Origin: GCA-2732755 sp965228265
Lineage (GTDB): Bacteria; Planctomycetota; Phycisphaerae; Phycisphaerales; UBA1924
Assembly (NCBI GenBank): GCA_965228265.1
Contig: OZ245804.1
Coordinates: 1,426,001 to 1,490,000 of the forward strand
Direction: 5' to 3'
DNA: 64,000 bases
Position numbers and translations under genes: made by a program. The notes beneath the pieces were generated by a model. The model saw nothing but the letters and a program-made list of their open reading frames with translations. It had not been told where the DNA came from and made no database searches. Below, piece after piece: positions 1 through 9,051 of this stretch; the stretch's first letter is position 1, and every line of letters starts with the position of its first letter.

Positions 1-2065
1 TCTGATCGCGGAGCTGAGCCGCCTTCTCGAACTCGGTCTTCTCCGCCGCAGCCAGCATCTCTTCCTCGAGCTGGCGCACCAATTCCTCCGCCTCGAATGC
101 CTCGTCGCTCGCCCCGATGACCTCGCGGGCCGTGCGCCTCGCCTTGAGCTCCATCTCGATGCCCTGGCGGATGGCCTTCTCGACGGTCCTCGGCGTGATG
201 CCGTGCTCTTTGTTGAACGCGATCTGCTTCTCGCGCCGGCGCTCCGTCTCCTCGATCGCGGCCTGCATCGCGGGCGTCACCTTGTCGGCGTACATGATGA
301 CCTTCGCGTTCACGTTCCGAGCCGCCCGGCCCATCTGCTGGATCAGACTCGTCGGGCTCCGCAGGAATCCCTCCTTGTCCGCATCCAGAATGCACACCAA
401 CGACACCTCGGGCAAATCGAGGCCCTCGCGAAGCAGGTTCACGCCAACCAGGACGTTGTACTCGCCCTTGCGCAGATCGGTGATGATCTCGGTCCGCTCG
501 AGCGTGCTGATGTCGCTGTGCAGATACCGCGCCGAGATGCCCTGCTCGTCGAGATAGCTCGTCAGGTCCTCGCACAACCGCTTCGTGAGCGCGATGACCA
601 GAATCCGCTCGCCCTTCTCCACACGCTCGGCGCAGCGTTCGAGCAGATCGGGCACCTGGCCGTCGGCGGGCTTGATCTCGATCTCCGGATCGACCAGCCC
701 CGTCGGGCGGATCACCTGCTCGGCGACCTCGCCGCCCGTCTTCTCCAGCTCGTAAGGCCCGGGCGTGGCGCTCACGAACACCATCTGCGGCACAAACTGT
801 TCGAACTCCTCGAACCGCAGGGGCCTGTTGTCCAGCGCCGAAGGCAGCCGGAACCCGTGATTCACGAGCACTTCCTTCCGCGCCTTGTCGCCGTTGAACA
901 TCGCGCGGACCTGGGGCAAGGTCACGTGGCTCTCATCGATAATCAAAAGCCACTCGCCAAAGTTCGGGCGGAGCCGGCGCGCCTCCATGCTCGTCGGACG
1001 GACATTCGGGGGCAGCTCCTCGACATGCCGCACGTTCATCCCGGGTCGCTCGTCCGAGCCACTCGGCGGGGCGAAGTCGAAATAGTCCAAGAGCGTGTAC
1101 GGCGCCTCGCCCGGCATGCGCCCGTCCATGTACCTGCTGTAGTTCTCGATCCCGGAGCAGAAGCCGACCTCCTCCATCATCTCGAGGTCGTACTTCGTCC
1201 GCGCCAGCAGCCGCTGCGCTTCGAGCAGGTGCCCCGAGCCGCGGAGCTGCGTGACGCGCTCGTCGAGCTCGAGCCGGATGCCGTCGAGGGCGGCCTTCAT
1301 TTTATCCTCGGGCATCACATAGTGCACCGCGGGGAAGAGGAAGAACTGCGATTCCTCAGCGAGCAGCTCGCCCGTGAGCGGGTTGATCAATTCGACCTTC
1401 TCGATCTCGTCGCCGAACAGGTCGATGCGGACCGCGAACTGCTCGTAGGCGGGGAAGACGTCGATCGTGTCGCCCCGCACGCGGAACATGCCGCGCTGGA
1501 ACTCCATGTCCGCGCGCTTGTACTGCATGTCGTTGAGCGCCAGGAAGAACTCGCGCCGATCGAGGCGGTCGCCCTTGGTGATGGTCAGCACCTTGTTGCC
1601 ATACGCGTCCGGCGAGCCCAGACCAAAGATGCACGACACACTCGACACCACGATCGTGTCGCGTCGGCTCAGGATGTTGCTCGTCGCAGCCAGACGCAGC
1701 TGGTCGAGCTCATCATTGCGCCCGGCGTCTTTCTCGATGTAGATGTCCCGCTGGGGGATGTACGCCTCGGGCTGGTAATAGTCGTAGTAGCTGACGAAGT
1801 AGTTGACGCTGTTCTCGGGAAAGAGCTCCTTGAACTCCTCGAAAAGCTGGGCCGCCAGTGTCTTGTTGTGGCTCAGCACCAGCGTCGGGCGCTGGAGGCG
1901 CTGAATCAGGTGCGCCATCGTGAACGTCTTGCCCGTGCCCGTCGCGCCCAGCAGGCAGGAATAGCGTTCGCCCGAACGCACGCGGGCTTCGAGCGCCTCG
2001 ATCGCCGTGGGCTGATCGCCGGTGGGGACAAAGGGGCTGACAACTTTGAAACCGTGATCAGACAT
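1..2065 (-). CDS. uvrB: Excinuclease ABC subunit B (C-terminal end cut by window edge)
   Basis: UvrB is the helicase-like, damage-verifying subunit of the cytoplasmic UvrABC nucleotide excision repair complex; it is loaded by UvrA and then recruits UvrC. Translating the minus strand from the ATG at 2065 gives 688 visible residues. Walker A GATGTGKT lies at about residues 40-47, the beta-hairpin motif YYDYYQPEAYIP at about 92-103, a DESH helicase motif in the middle, and a helicase C-domain with QMGRAARN. The last visible residues (EFEKAAQLRDQ) lie inside the C-terminal UVR domain, so only a short tail is missing beyond the left edge. The start is 3 bases after the stop of the DUF3465 gene, so the two are probably one transcript. 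The product is certain from the motifs. Confidence 0.97.
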   Translation of the reverse strand, partial: MSDHGFKVVSPFVPTGDQPTAIEALEARVRSGERYSCLLGATGTGKTFTMAHLIQRLQRPTLVLSHNKTLAAQLFEEFKELFPENSVNYFVSYYDYYQPEAYIPQRDIYIEKDAGRNDELDQLRLAATSNILSRRDTIVVSSVSCIFGLGSPDAYGNKVLTITKGDRLDRREFFLALNDMQYKRADMEFQRGMFRVRGDTIDVFPAYEQFAVRIDLFGDEIEKVELINPLTGELLAEESQFFLFPAVHYVMPEDKMKAALDGIRLELDERVTQLRGSGHLLEAQRLLARTKYDLEMMEEVGFCSGIENYSRYMDGRMPGEAPYTLLDYFDFAPPSGSDERPGMNVRHVEELPPNVRPTSMEARRLRPNFGEWLLIIDESHVTLPQVRAMFNGDKARKEVLVNHGFRLPSALDNRPLRFEEFEQFVPQMVFVSATPGPYELEKTGGEVAEQVIRPTGLVDPEIEIKPADGQVPDLLERCAERVEKGERILVIALTKRLCEDLTSYLDEQGISARYLHSDISTLERTEIITDLRKGEYNVLVGVNLLREGLDLPEVSLVCILDADKEGFLRSPTSLIQQMGRAARNVNAKVIMYADKVTPAMQAAIEETERRREKQIAFNKEHGITPRTVEKAIRQGIEMELKARRTAREVIGASDEAFEAEELVRQLEEEMLAAAEKTEFEKAAQLRDQ

Positions 2066-2068
2066 GTA

Positions 2069-2632
2069 TTACTCGTACCGCTCCCCATCGAACTCGATCC
2101 ACCCGCCCTCGCGCCAGTCTTTGGGGTCGTGGTGTGTCCAGTGCAGGACGCCGCCGCGATCGTTCCACTCGTACTGCCCGCGCACGAGAATGACGTCGCC
2201 TTCCTCGACGGGCACGCGCGGCGCCAGGTCGATGTTGTGCGAAACGAGCACCGTGCCGCCGGTCTCGAGCGCGAGCAGCAGGCGCTGGTGACGCGAGCCC
2301 TCGTTGTCGTCGGGCAGCACCTTCACGATCTCGGCTTCGAGCGTCACCATCTCGCCCGAGATCTCGTTGTCGATCAGCCGCCTGATCGCGTCCTCGCTCA
2401 GGCGCGTGGACGTAGGCTCGGTTTCTGTTTTGAGCACCGGCTCATCGATCGTCGCCGGCGGCGGGGAATCGCTCGCGCGCGACTCGGCCGGCTCGCTGAT
2501 GCTCGGCTGGGCGGTGTCGATGGCTTCGCCGTCGCCCAGCAGGTCGATGCCCAGGAATTGCTGAGCCGCCACGAGCACGACGATCAGGATCACCCCGCCG
2601 ACAGAGAGCTGGGCCTGCTGCTTCTTCTTCAT
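2069..2632 (-). CDS. Membrane-anchored DUF3465 domain protein
   Basis: A protein of 187 residues starting at the MKKKQQAQ methionine; a longer open frame reaches 2749, but its extra N-terminus runs through the promoter region and looks spurious. Residues about 8-27 form a single transmembrane or signal-anchor segment, followed by an acidic Ser/Pro-rich linker. The C-terminal half (about 90-187) matches the DUF3465 family as I remember it: LPDDNEGSRHQRLLL, HNIDLAPRVPV, GQYEWNDRGGVLHWTHHD. The family looks like a small OB-type beta domain, with no biochemical function known to me. It lies immediately upstream of uvrB, which suggests co-transcription rather than a shared pathway. The family call is solid; any role is unknown. 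Confidence 0.85.
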   Translation of the reverse strand: MKKKQQAQLSVGGVILIVVLVAAQQFLGIDLLGDGEAIDTAQPSISEPAESRASDSPPPATIDEPVLKTETEPTSTRLSEDAIRRLIDNEISGEMVTLEAEIVKVLPDDNEGSRHQRLLLALETGGTVLVSHNIDLAPRVPVEEGDVILVRGQYEWNDRGGVLHWTHHDPKDWREGGWIEFDGERYE

Positions 2633-2717
2633 GGGCACCGCCTTGCAGAGTAGGTTCGGAAAATGATAGGATATCCGCCGGGTTCGAAGGATTCTTGGCC
2701 CAAGTCGGGCGTGAGGC

Positions 2718-2753
2718 TTGCCGAAAGTAATATGTGACTGTATAGTCACATAT
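2718..2753 (+). promoter_or_regulatory. Promoter with overlapping 24-bp palindromic operator
   Basis: A perfect inverted repeat with arms ATATGTGACT (2730-2739) and AGTCACATAT (2744-2753) separated by GTAT. It overlaps a sigma-70-like promoter: TTGCCG at 2718-2723, a 17-bp spacer, then TATAGT at 2741-2746. The SRPBCC gene starts at 2782. The arrangement is typical of a repressor site, and the third gene of the operon encodes an ArsR-type winged helix, so autoregulation is the simplest reading. That link is inference. Confidence 0.75.
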
Positions 2754-2781
2754 CAGGCCGCCGTGGCCAAAGGAGCGTCCC

Positions 2782-3219
2782 ATGCCTCTCGATTTCGATT
2801 GTCAGCTTGAGATCACGATCGACGCGCCGCCCGCAGCCGTGCAGAAAGCGGTGGTGGAGGACATCGGGCAGTGGATGGTCAGCCCGGAGAACAACCAGAG
2901 CATGCAACTCCGGATCGAGCCCTTTGTCGGCGGGCGGGTCTTCCGTGACCTGGGCGAGGGCAACGGGCACCTCTGGGCGCACATCAGCGTCCTCAAGCCG
3001 GGCCTCATCGAGATGGCCGGCCCCTTCGCCAACCCGCTGCCCGCGTACAGCCTGATCCGTTTCCGTTTCACCGAATCTGGCGCGAACCAGACCAAACTCA
3101 CGTTCACCCACCAGGCCGTCGGCGCGGTCATGCAGGAAATGCTCGACGGCGCGCCCGAAGGCTGGATGATGATCCTCGAGAAAGGACTCAAAGCCCATGT
3201 CGAACGCAGCAACCACTGA
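2782..3219 (+). CDS. SRPBCC (START/Bet v 1-like) family protein
   Basis: A 145-residue cytoplasmic protein that reads as one SRPBCC hydrophobic-pocket domain. It opens with a beta-strand (CQLEITIDAPPAAVQKAV), has the family-typical G-G-x-x-F-x-D region (FVGGRVFRDLGEG), then the strand pair LIRFRFTES / TKLTFTHQA, and ends in the long C-terminal helix. The AHSA1/SRPBCC class binds small hydrophobic ligands or Hsp90-like partners; no catalytic residue can be assigned here. An AAAGGAG ribosome site precedes the ATG. It is the first gene of a three-gene operon: its 3' end overlaps the DinB gene by 23 bp, and the third gene carries a second SRPBCC domain fused to an ArsR helix-turn-helix. Confidence 0.85.
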   Translation: MPLDFDCQLEITIDAPPAAVQKAVVEDIGQWMVSPENNQSMQLRIEPFVGGRVFRDLGEGNGHLWAHISVLKPGLIEMAGPFANPLPAYSLIRFRFTESGANQTKLTFTHQAVGAVMQEMLDGAPEGWMMILEKGLKAHVERSNH

Positions 3220-3709
3220 AACCAATCTCAGCAAGGTCACACTCGACTCGCTCCGATTCGGTCGAAACGTCGTGACGATGCTGCTCGAGAAGACGCCCGA
3301 CGAGCTCTTCTACAAGCCCGCCTTCGAGGGCGCCAACCACGCCGCGTGGGTGGTGGGGCACCTGGCGACCACCGATGAGTTCTTCTACAAAACGCTCGCC
3401 GGCGGCGAGGGCGTCCTCCCGAAAGAATGGGAAGATCTCTTCGGCATGAACTCCGTCTGCCAGGCGGACGCCAGCAAGTACCCCTCGCGACAAGAGCTCG
3501 AGTCCGCTCTGAATGAACGCCGCGCCAAGCTCGAGGCCTGGCTCGGTGCGCTCACCGACGATGATCTCATGCAGCCCATGCCGACCGATCTGGAGATGTT
3601 CGCCAAGACAGTCGCGCAGCTCGGGGCCTCGCTCTCGTTCCACGATGGATTCCATGCCGCCCAGATCAGCGCTGCCCGCCGCGCGTCCGGCCTGACCCCG
3701 ATGTTCTAA
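3197..3709 (+). CDS. DinB-like four-helix metal-binding protein
   Basis: A 170-residue protein of the DinB/YfiT superfamily, four-helix bundles that hold a divalent metal with three histidines and often act as thiol-dependent transferases. Visible features are the early helix WVVGHLATTDEFF (His55 a candidate ligand) and the C-terminal motif FHDGFHAAQI with His149 and His153, which would complete the metal triad. It starts inside the 3' end of the SRPBCC gene, so translational coupling is likely. DinB, SRPBCC and ArsR genes are often neighbours in stress- or xenobiotic-related operons, but the substrate here cannot be inferred. Confidence 0.85.
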   Translation: MSNAATTETNLSKVTLDSLRFGRNVVTMLLEKTPDELFYKPAFEGANHAAWVVGHLATTDEFFYKTLAGGEGVLPKEWEDLFGMNSVCQADASKYPSRQELESALNERRAKLEAWLGALTDDDLMQPMPTDLEMFAKTVAQLGASLSFHDGFHAAQISAARRASGLTPMF

Positions 3710-3741
3710 AGACACGCTCAGAAGGATCTGAACGCTCAGTC

Positions 3742-4533
3742 ATGGATGATGCACACTCCAACCCGTTGGACCCGGTCTGGCGCGCGCTGGCGGACCCGAC
3801 GAGGCGGGACCTGCTCGACCTGCTCCGCACGGGACCCAAGACCACGGGCCAGCTCGTCGAAGCCGTCCCGACGCTCAGCCGCTTCGGCGTGATGAAGCAC
3901 CTGGGCGTGCTCGAAGAGGCGGGGCTGCTCACGGTCTCGCGCCAGGGACGCCAGCGGTACAACCACCTCAACGCCGTCCCGCTCCGGCAGATCTACGAGC
4001 GGTGGGTCAGCAAGTACGAAGACACCTGGGCGGGCTCGCTGCTCTCGCTGAAAAGGCTCGCCGAACGAAAGGAACAGACCATGTCCGCCAAGATCTCCGA
4101 CAAGCCCGCGCGCATCGCGCACGTCACCGCACAGATCGACATCAAAGCCAAGAAAGAAACCGTCTTCGAGGCGTGGTTCGAAGACACGCACAAATGGTTC
4201 TTCGAGACCGAGGCCGACATTCAGAACAAACCCACCCGCTGCGACCGCGAGCTCGGCGGCCACTTCTACATCGAACTGCCCGACGGCGGCTTCAACGCCA
4301 TCGCGCAGATCACCATGATCAAGCCCAACAAATCCATCCGCATGCGCGGCGACTGCACCATCCCCTCGGCCATGATCATCAACATGACCATCACCTTCGA
4401 GGAAGACAACGGCGTCACCACCGTCAAAGTCGACCACCGCATGGCCGGCGAATTCGACGACGACCTCCCAGATGGTTTCGAAGAGGGCTGGACCGACGGC
4501 CTCCAGAAGCTCAAAAAACTCGTCGAGGCCTGA
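3742..4533 (+). CDS. ArsR-type winged-helix regulator fused to SRPBCC domain
   Basis: A 263-residue two-domain protein. Residues about 8-95 form an ArsR/SmtB-type winged helix: WRALADPTRRDLLDLLR, then recognition helix LSRFGVMKHLGVLEEAGLL and a wing with RQGRQRYNHLN. Residues about 125-262 form an SRPBCC domain (TAQIDIKAKKETVFEAW through the C-terminal helix GWTDGLQKLKKLVEA). No CxC metal-sensing motif is present, so it is probably not an arsenic sensor; the SRPBCC part could be a built-in ligand-sensing domain. In many bacteria these are two adjacent genes, here one polypeptide. It starts 32 bp after the DinB gene and likely binds the palindrome at 2730-2753. Confidence 0.9.
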   Translation: MDDAHSNPLDPVWRALADPTRRDLLDLLRTGPKTTGQLVEAVPTLSRFGVMKHLGVLEEAGLLTVSRQGRQRYNHLNAVPLRQIYERWVSKYEDTWAGSLLSLKRLAERKEQTMSAKISDKPARIAHVTAQIDIKAKKETVFEAWFEDTHKWFFETEADIQNKPTRCDRELGGHFYIELPDGGFNAIAQITMIKPNKSIRMRGDCTIPSAMIINMTITFEEDNGVTTVKVDHRMAGEFDDDLPDGFEEGWTDGLQKLKKLVEA

Positions 4534-4593
4534 TCACCGGGGCTCCCAGACACCCAGTCAGACATCCAATCAGCCATCCAGTACGATGGGCCC

Positions 4594-5196
4594 ATGCGAT
4601 TCTCACGCACAACGCTGCTCGCGCTCGGGCTCATCCTGCTCGGAGTGGTTGTCTTCCTCGGGACCGCCGTCGGCGGGCTGTGGACATGGACGAATTTCAT
4701 GGCCTCGGGCGTCGGTATCACCGTGCCCTGCACCGTCGAGATCGATCTCGAGGAGACCGGAAAGGACATGGTCGTCTGGCGCGAGCTTGCCGGCACACAC
4801 ATCACATCCAATCGCCCGCTCAACGACCCGCCGGCGGACTTGGATATTGAGATCGTCGATCGACAGACAAACGAGCCCATCGAAACGCACCCGCACCAAT
4901 GGCGTGTACAGCAAACGGTGATGCCCGGCTTTGAGCGCAAGAGGCAGGCGATCTGTCTCTTCACGCCCCCAGCGCACGGCCAGATCACGCTCAGTGTCGC
5001 CGGCACCTTTCCGCATGATCAGGTCTACCGCGTCGCGCCGAGCATCGTCAAACGAGCACAGAGCATGCTCCCAGTCTTCCAGTTCGGTCTGATCGGCGGC
5101 CTTCTGATTTTCCTGGTCGGCGTCGGGATGCTCGTCGTCAAAGCCGTGAAGCAGGAACGCGACGCGGCCCGCGAAACGGATCAGCCCTTGGCCTGA
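4594..5196 (+). CDS. Small two-TM membrane protein, function unknown
   Basis: A 200-residue protein not recognised as a known family. Residues about 6-30 are a hydrophobic signal or anchor (LLALGLILLGVVVFLGTAVGG) and about 162-182 a second transmembrane helix, followed by a short charged tail. The 130 residues between them would face outside the cytoplasm and look beta-rich with two cysteines. Its last 16 bp overlap the 3' end of the convergent ABC permease. A 60-bp spacer separates it from the ArsR fusion gene, so it may be an independent unit. Confidence 0.65.
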   Translation: MRFSRTTLLALGLILLGVVVFLGTAVGGLWTWTNFMASGVGITVPCTVEIDLEETGKDMVVWRELAGTHITSNRPLNDPPADLDIEIVDRQTNEPIETHPHQWRVQQTVMPGFERKRQAICLFTPPAHGQITLSVAGTFPHDQVYRVAPSIVKRAQSMLPVFQFGLIGGLLIFLVGVGMLVVKAVKQERDAARETDQPLA

Positions 5197-7946
5197 AGAA
5201 GCGCCCTCGGGCTCGTGCGCATCACGAGGTACCCCGCGGGCAACGCCGCTGCGATCGTGATCAGCAGCACCAGCACCCAGCCGAGCAGCGTCCCGACGAT
5301 CGGGAAATAGGCCTTCGTGTCCAGCCCGATGATCATTTTGTTCATCTCGCGCCCGGCCCAGGCGCCCTGGAACCCCATCGCCGATCCGAGCACGCACGCG
5401 ACAGCCGCGATGATCAGCGCCTCGCCGATGACCATGCGGAGCAGGACCGATTTCTGCGCGCCGATGCTCCGCAGGACGCCCAGCTCGAAGCGCCTCGCCT
5501 CGATGCCCGCCGCGATCAGATTCGCCACGCCGAAACACGCGACAATCATCGCGCAGATCCCAACGACCGTCGAGGCCCCGATCGCGCCGCCCAGCACGAC
5601 GCGGAGCTGTTCTTTGATCGCGCGCCCGCTGCCCGCGTCGCGGATGCCGTACGAGAAAAGATCGTGCCGGATGATCTCGATCGCCTCGGCGTCATCGAAG
5701 TCCTTGTCCAGCTCGATCTGGATCAGGTTGATCGACTCGTTCCCGAATTTCTCGATCATGTCCCGGCGAGAGCCGAACACCGCGTGGATCGCCTGCTGCG
5801 CGTACTCCTCGCCGATGTTGAAGAACTTGCTCACGATGTCCAGCCCCGGGCTCGTCACGACGCCCACGATCTCGAATGGGTATTCCTCGTCCTGGAATCG
5901 GCAGACGAACGTGTCGCCCACGCCCAGCCCCTGGGCGACCTGGAACTCGCGGGCCACGAGAATCGCGTCGCCCTCGATCAGCCGGGCCTTGGCGGTTTCT
6001 TCGTCGCCCTCGATGAACGTCAGCTCCGCCAGCTCAAAGAAAATCTCGGGCTCGAAGGCGATGAACGTGCTCATGTACGTCGTCAGCCCTTTGACACCGA
6101 ACGCGTCGGTCTCGACCGGGTGCAGCGTGATCGCGCACGTGCCGGTAACGAAGGGCATCTCGTCGAGCGTCTCCTGCGCTTCGGACGGGAGCGCCAGCCC
6201 GCTGACGAACGCGTCGGGGAACTTCAGGCCACCGAGCCAGTCGCGCATCAACGAGCCGCCCTGCGTCCAGATCGAGATCATCAGCGCCAGCCCGCCCATC
6301 ATCGCGCCCGCGGTGAAGCCGAAGCGGTAGGGGGTCTGCTCGATCGTGCGTCTGAGCATCATGGGCGGGAGCGCCAGCAGCCTGGAAATCATCGGCCCGA
6401 AGACCCGCGCGACGATCAGCACGCCCGGCACGCCCACCAGGAAGTACCCGACGAACATCGCCGGCAGTCCGACGAGCACGTAGCTGTAGAACGCGGCATC
6501 CCCGTCGCCCGGCAGCGTCACCGTGAGTGTCTGCAGCCCGATGCACACCAGCCCGATCACGCCCACGAGCACGACCGATCGCCGCTGCACCGCCATCACG
6601 CGCGGGCTGAGCGCCTTGAGCGGGCTCGTGCTGGCCGCCTTCCACGCGGGCCAGAGCGCCCCGATCAGCCCCGCGACGATCGCCCCCGTACCCGCCAGCA
6701 CCGCGGGCCACCAGCTCAGCACAAGCCCCGCGCGGAGCTGCTCGCGCAGGAAGAACATCAGCACGCCGCAGAAAAAGATCCCTAAGGGCGTCCCGATCAC
6801 CGCGCCCAGCCCGCCGATGATGAGCCCGGAGATGATCTGACTCGCTGCGAGCTGGCTCCGCTTGCCGCCGATACACCGCAACACTGCCAGCTCACGCTGG
6901 CGCTCGGCGACATCCACCGTCAGACCCGTCATGATGATGAACGACGCCGACAGGAACGAGATCGCCGACGCCAGGATCATCCCGATCCGGCTCGAACGCA
7001 TGTTCTTGTCGAGGCCAGAGGTCTTCTTCGCCGTCGTCTGCACGATCACGCGCTCGTAGTCGCTCTCGGCAAGCTCGGCCTTCCGCGCCTCGACAAACGC
7101 GTCCGCATCGACCCCTTCCTCCAGCAGAATCTCCACCGCCGACACGCGACCGGTCTGATTCGACAACACCGCCAAACCCTGACGCGTCATGTACGCCTGG
7201 GGCCGACCGCCCAAGGGCGGCGGCTCGACAACGCCCACAACAATCAACTCTGTAGATCGCTGCTGAATGAAATTGAACGTTCTCAATGACTCAATCGCGT
7301 CCCCGATGCCAACCGTGACACGCTCGTTGAACGCCTCGGCCTCGCTCTCGTCCATCGTCGCCGCGTCGAGCTGCTCGCTCTCGTCGAGCATCACCCGCTG
7401 CATCGAGATCGCGCCGCCCATCGCGCCGGCCTCGCCCTCTCGACCAGCCAGACGATCGGCCAGCAGCGTGTCGATCACGATCTCGTTGTCCGCCGTCGGC
7501 AGGCGCCCCTCGACGACCTCGATCGGCCTGATCGTCTCGGCCTGAGCCGCATCGAACCCGTTGCCCGTCGCGTTCACGAGCGTCCGGACACGGGTCAGCC
7601 TGTGTGTTTGGCTCTCTTCAGACTCGGGCTGATACAGCTCGATCGTCGCGCGCAGAGAAAGCGAAGCCTCGACGCGCCCCGACACCTGCGCCACGCCCGG
7701 CCAGGCCCTGGCCCGCTCCACCCACGCGTCATCGATTGTTTTGCCGCCGCTGCCCGACTGAACGATGACGTCCGATCGCCCGATCGTCGAGGCGACGCGT
7801 TCGGAGAGCGAGCCCTGGATCGACACCATCGCCGTCGACACCGCCGCGATGAGCAGCGCCGACAACGCGACCGCAGCGATCAGCAGAGCGGTCCGCCTAC
7901 GCCTGGCCTGCAAGCTCCGTATAGCGAGCCGCGACGCCGAGCCCAT
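5181..7946 (-). CDS. ABC transporter permease with two FtsX domains
   Basis: A 921-residue inner-membrane permease of the MacB/LolCE/FtsX superfamily. The N-terminal helix (about 20-45) is followed by a large periplasmic domain, a first FtsX core of three helices (about 325-450, starting SFLSASFIIMTGLTVDVAERQRELAVLRCIGGKRSQL), more transmembrane segments around 460-560, a second periplasmic domain, and a second FtsX core near the C-terminus (FELGVLRSIGAQKSVLLRMVIGE). This double-FtsX layout suits transport of lipids, lipoproteins or peptides rather than cell-division signalling. The start at 7946 is preferred over 7961 because GGAGG sits 6 bases upstream of it. The gene begins inside the 3' end of the ATPase gene, so the two are coupled. 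Confidence 0.92.
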   Translation of the reverse strand: MGSASRLAIRSLQARRRRTALLIAAVALSALLIAAVSTAMVSIQGSLSERVASTIGRSDVIVQSGSGGKTIDDAWVERARAWPGVAQVSGRVEASLSLRATIELYQPESEESQTHRLTRVRTLVNATGNGFDAAQAETIRPIEVVEGRLPTADNEIVIDTLLADRLAGREGEAGAMGGAISMQRVMLDESEQLDAATMDESEAEAFNERVTVGIGDAIESLRTFNFIQQRSTELIVVGVVEPPPLGGRPQAYMTRQGLAVLSNQTGRVSAVEILLEEGVDADAFVEARKAELAESDYERVIVQTTAKKTSGLDKNMRSSRIGMILASAISFLSASFIIMTGLTVDVAERQRELAVLRCIGGKRSQLAASQIISGLIIGGLGAVIGTPLGIFFCGVLMFFLREQLRAGLVLSWWPAVLAGTGAIVAGLIGALWPAWKAASTSPLKALSPRVMAVQRRSVVLVGVIGLVCIGLQTLTVTLPGDGDAAFYSYVLVGLPAMFVGYFLVGVPGVLIVARVFGPMISRLLALPPMMLRRTIEQTPYRFGFTAGAMMGGLALMISIWTQGGSLMRDWLGGLKFPDAFVSGLALPSEAQETLDEMPFVTGTCAITLHPVETDAFGVKGLTTYMSTFIAFEPEIFFELAELTFIEGDEETAKARLIEGDAILVAREFQVAQGLGVGDTFVCRFQDEEYPFEIVGVVTSPGLDIVSKFFNIGEEYAQQAIHAVFGSRRDMIEKFGNESINLIQIELDKDFDDAEAIEIIRHDLFSYGIRDAGSGRAIKEQLRVVLGGAIGASTVVGICAMIVACFGVANLIAAGIEARRFELGVLRSIGAQKSVLLRMVIGEALIIAAVACVLGSAMGFQGAWAGREMNKMIIGLDTKAYFPIVGTLLGWVLVLLITIAAALPAGYLVMRTSPRALLQAKG

Positions 7947-8631
7947 CGGCACCCTCCACATCGAACTGCCCGGTCACGCGCCCGTCGGCGAGCACAAACA
8001 CCCGCTCGCAGTGAGCCGCGGCCGTCGCCTCGTGCGTCACCATGAGCACCGTCATCTCATCTTCCTGCGCAATCTCACCGAGCAGCGACCACAGCTTCGC
8101 GCTCGACGACGAATCCAGATTCCCCGTCGGCTCGTCCGCAAAGAGCACCCGCGGCTTGAACAGCAGCGACCTTGCGATCGCCACGCGCTGCTGCTCCCCG
8201 CCCGACATCGCCTGAGGCAAGTGCTCCATCCGGTCGCCCAGCCCGAGCCGCTCGAGCAGCTCCCCGCTCCTCGCCCGCAGCTCGGCCTTGTCGTGCCCCT
8301 GCAGATCGCCCGGCAACTCCACGTTCTCGCGAGCCGAGAGCGTCGAGATCAGGTTGAACTGCTGGAACACGATCCCGATCTTGCTGCCTCGGAAAACCGT
8401 CGCCTCGCGCTCATCGAGCAGATGGATCGCCTGACCCGAGACCTCGATCTCGCCCGCGTCGGGTCGGTCGAGCGCGCAGAGCAGATGCAGCAGCGTGCTC
8501 TTGCCGCTGCCCGAGCGCCCCATGATGGCATAGAAGCCGGGTGTGTCGATCGTCATGTCGACGCCGCGGAGCGCCGTGACGCTCCGCCCGCCGAGGTCGT
8601 ACGACTTGGTCACACCGGCGCAGCGGATCAT
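7897..8631 (-). CDS. ABC transporter ATP-binding protein (MacB/LolD type)
   Basis: A 244-residue ATPase that powers the permease encoded directly downstream. Walker A is GRSGSGKST (38-46), the Q-loop FQQFNL (89-94), the signature SGGEQQ (143-148), Walker B VLFADEP (162-168), and the H-loop VTHE. The sequence TGNLDSSSS after Walker B and the overall length fit the LolD/MacB/FtsE class of mechanotransmission ABC ATPases. Its last 50 bp overlap the permease start. The substrate is not readable from sequence. No HlyD-like adaptor or outer-membrane channel is next to the pair, which argues against a classical MacAB-TolC efflux operon. Confidence 0.95.
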   Translation of the reverse strand: MIRCAGVTKSYDLGGRSVTALRGVDMTIDTPGFYAIMGRSGSGKSTLLHLLCALDRPDAGEIEVSGQAIHLLDEREATVFRGSKIGIVFQQFNLISTLSARENVELPGDLQGHDKAELRARSGELLERLGLGDRMEHLPQAMSGGEQQRVAIARSLLFKPRVLFADEPTGNLDSSSSAKLWSLLGEIAQEDEMTVLMVTHEATAAAHCERVFVLADGRVTGQFDVEGADGLGVAARYTELAGQA

Positions 8632-8670
8632 GCCCGTTGTTCGCTATGCAGCCGGGTCGGTTTCACTCGA

Positions 8671-9051
8671 TCAGCTCGGGTTCTTGACTTCGTAAGCCTC
8701 GGCTTCCATGAGAGCCGCCAGGTCCGCCGAAGCCGAGGGCTTGATCTTGACAAGCCAGCCCTCGCCGAAGGGATCGGAGTTGAGCAGGCTGGGATCGTCG
8801 TTAAGTGCTTCATTGACCTCAACGATTTCGCCGTCCACGCCCGCGTAGATGCCGCTGGAGGTTTTCACGGACTCGACCTCGCCGATCTCATCGCCCGCGT
8901 GGAAGTCGGTCCCGGCATCCTTCATCTCCACGAACGTGATGTCCGTGAGCTGGTCCACGGCGAACTGCGTCAGCCCGATGACGATCAGATCGCCCTCCGG
9001 CTTGTGCCATTCGTGTGTCTCGGCGTAACGACGATCGGTGGGAACGGACAT
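8671..9051 (-). CDS. gcvH: Glycine cleavage system H protein
   Basis: A 126-residue lipoyl carrier that shuttles the aminomethyl group between the P, T and L proteins of the glycine cleavage complex in the cytoplasm. The start (RYAETHEWHK) and the lipoylation site GEVESVKTSSGIY, with Lys63 as the modified residue, are canonical, as is the C-terminal GWLVKIKPS. Length matches the family. No gcvT or gcvP lies in the window, so the operon is split in this genome. It lies 39 bp upstream of the ABC ATPase on the same strand and could share a transcript with it by proximity. Confidence 0.97.
   Translation of the reverse strand: MSVPTDRRYAETHEWHKPEGDLIVIGLTQFAVDQLTDITFVEMKDAGTDFHAGDEIGEVESVKTSSGIYAGVDGEIVEVNEALNDDPSLLNSDPFGEGWLVKIKPSASADLAALMEAEAYEVKNPS

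Noticed and set aside
203..2653. 816-codon plus-strand open frame opposite uvrB
   Set aside because: The minus strand encodes a clear UvrB; the plus frame is Arg/Leu/His-rich without any family motif, typical of an antisense shadow in GC-rich DNA.
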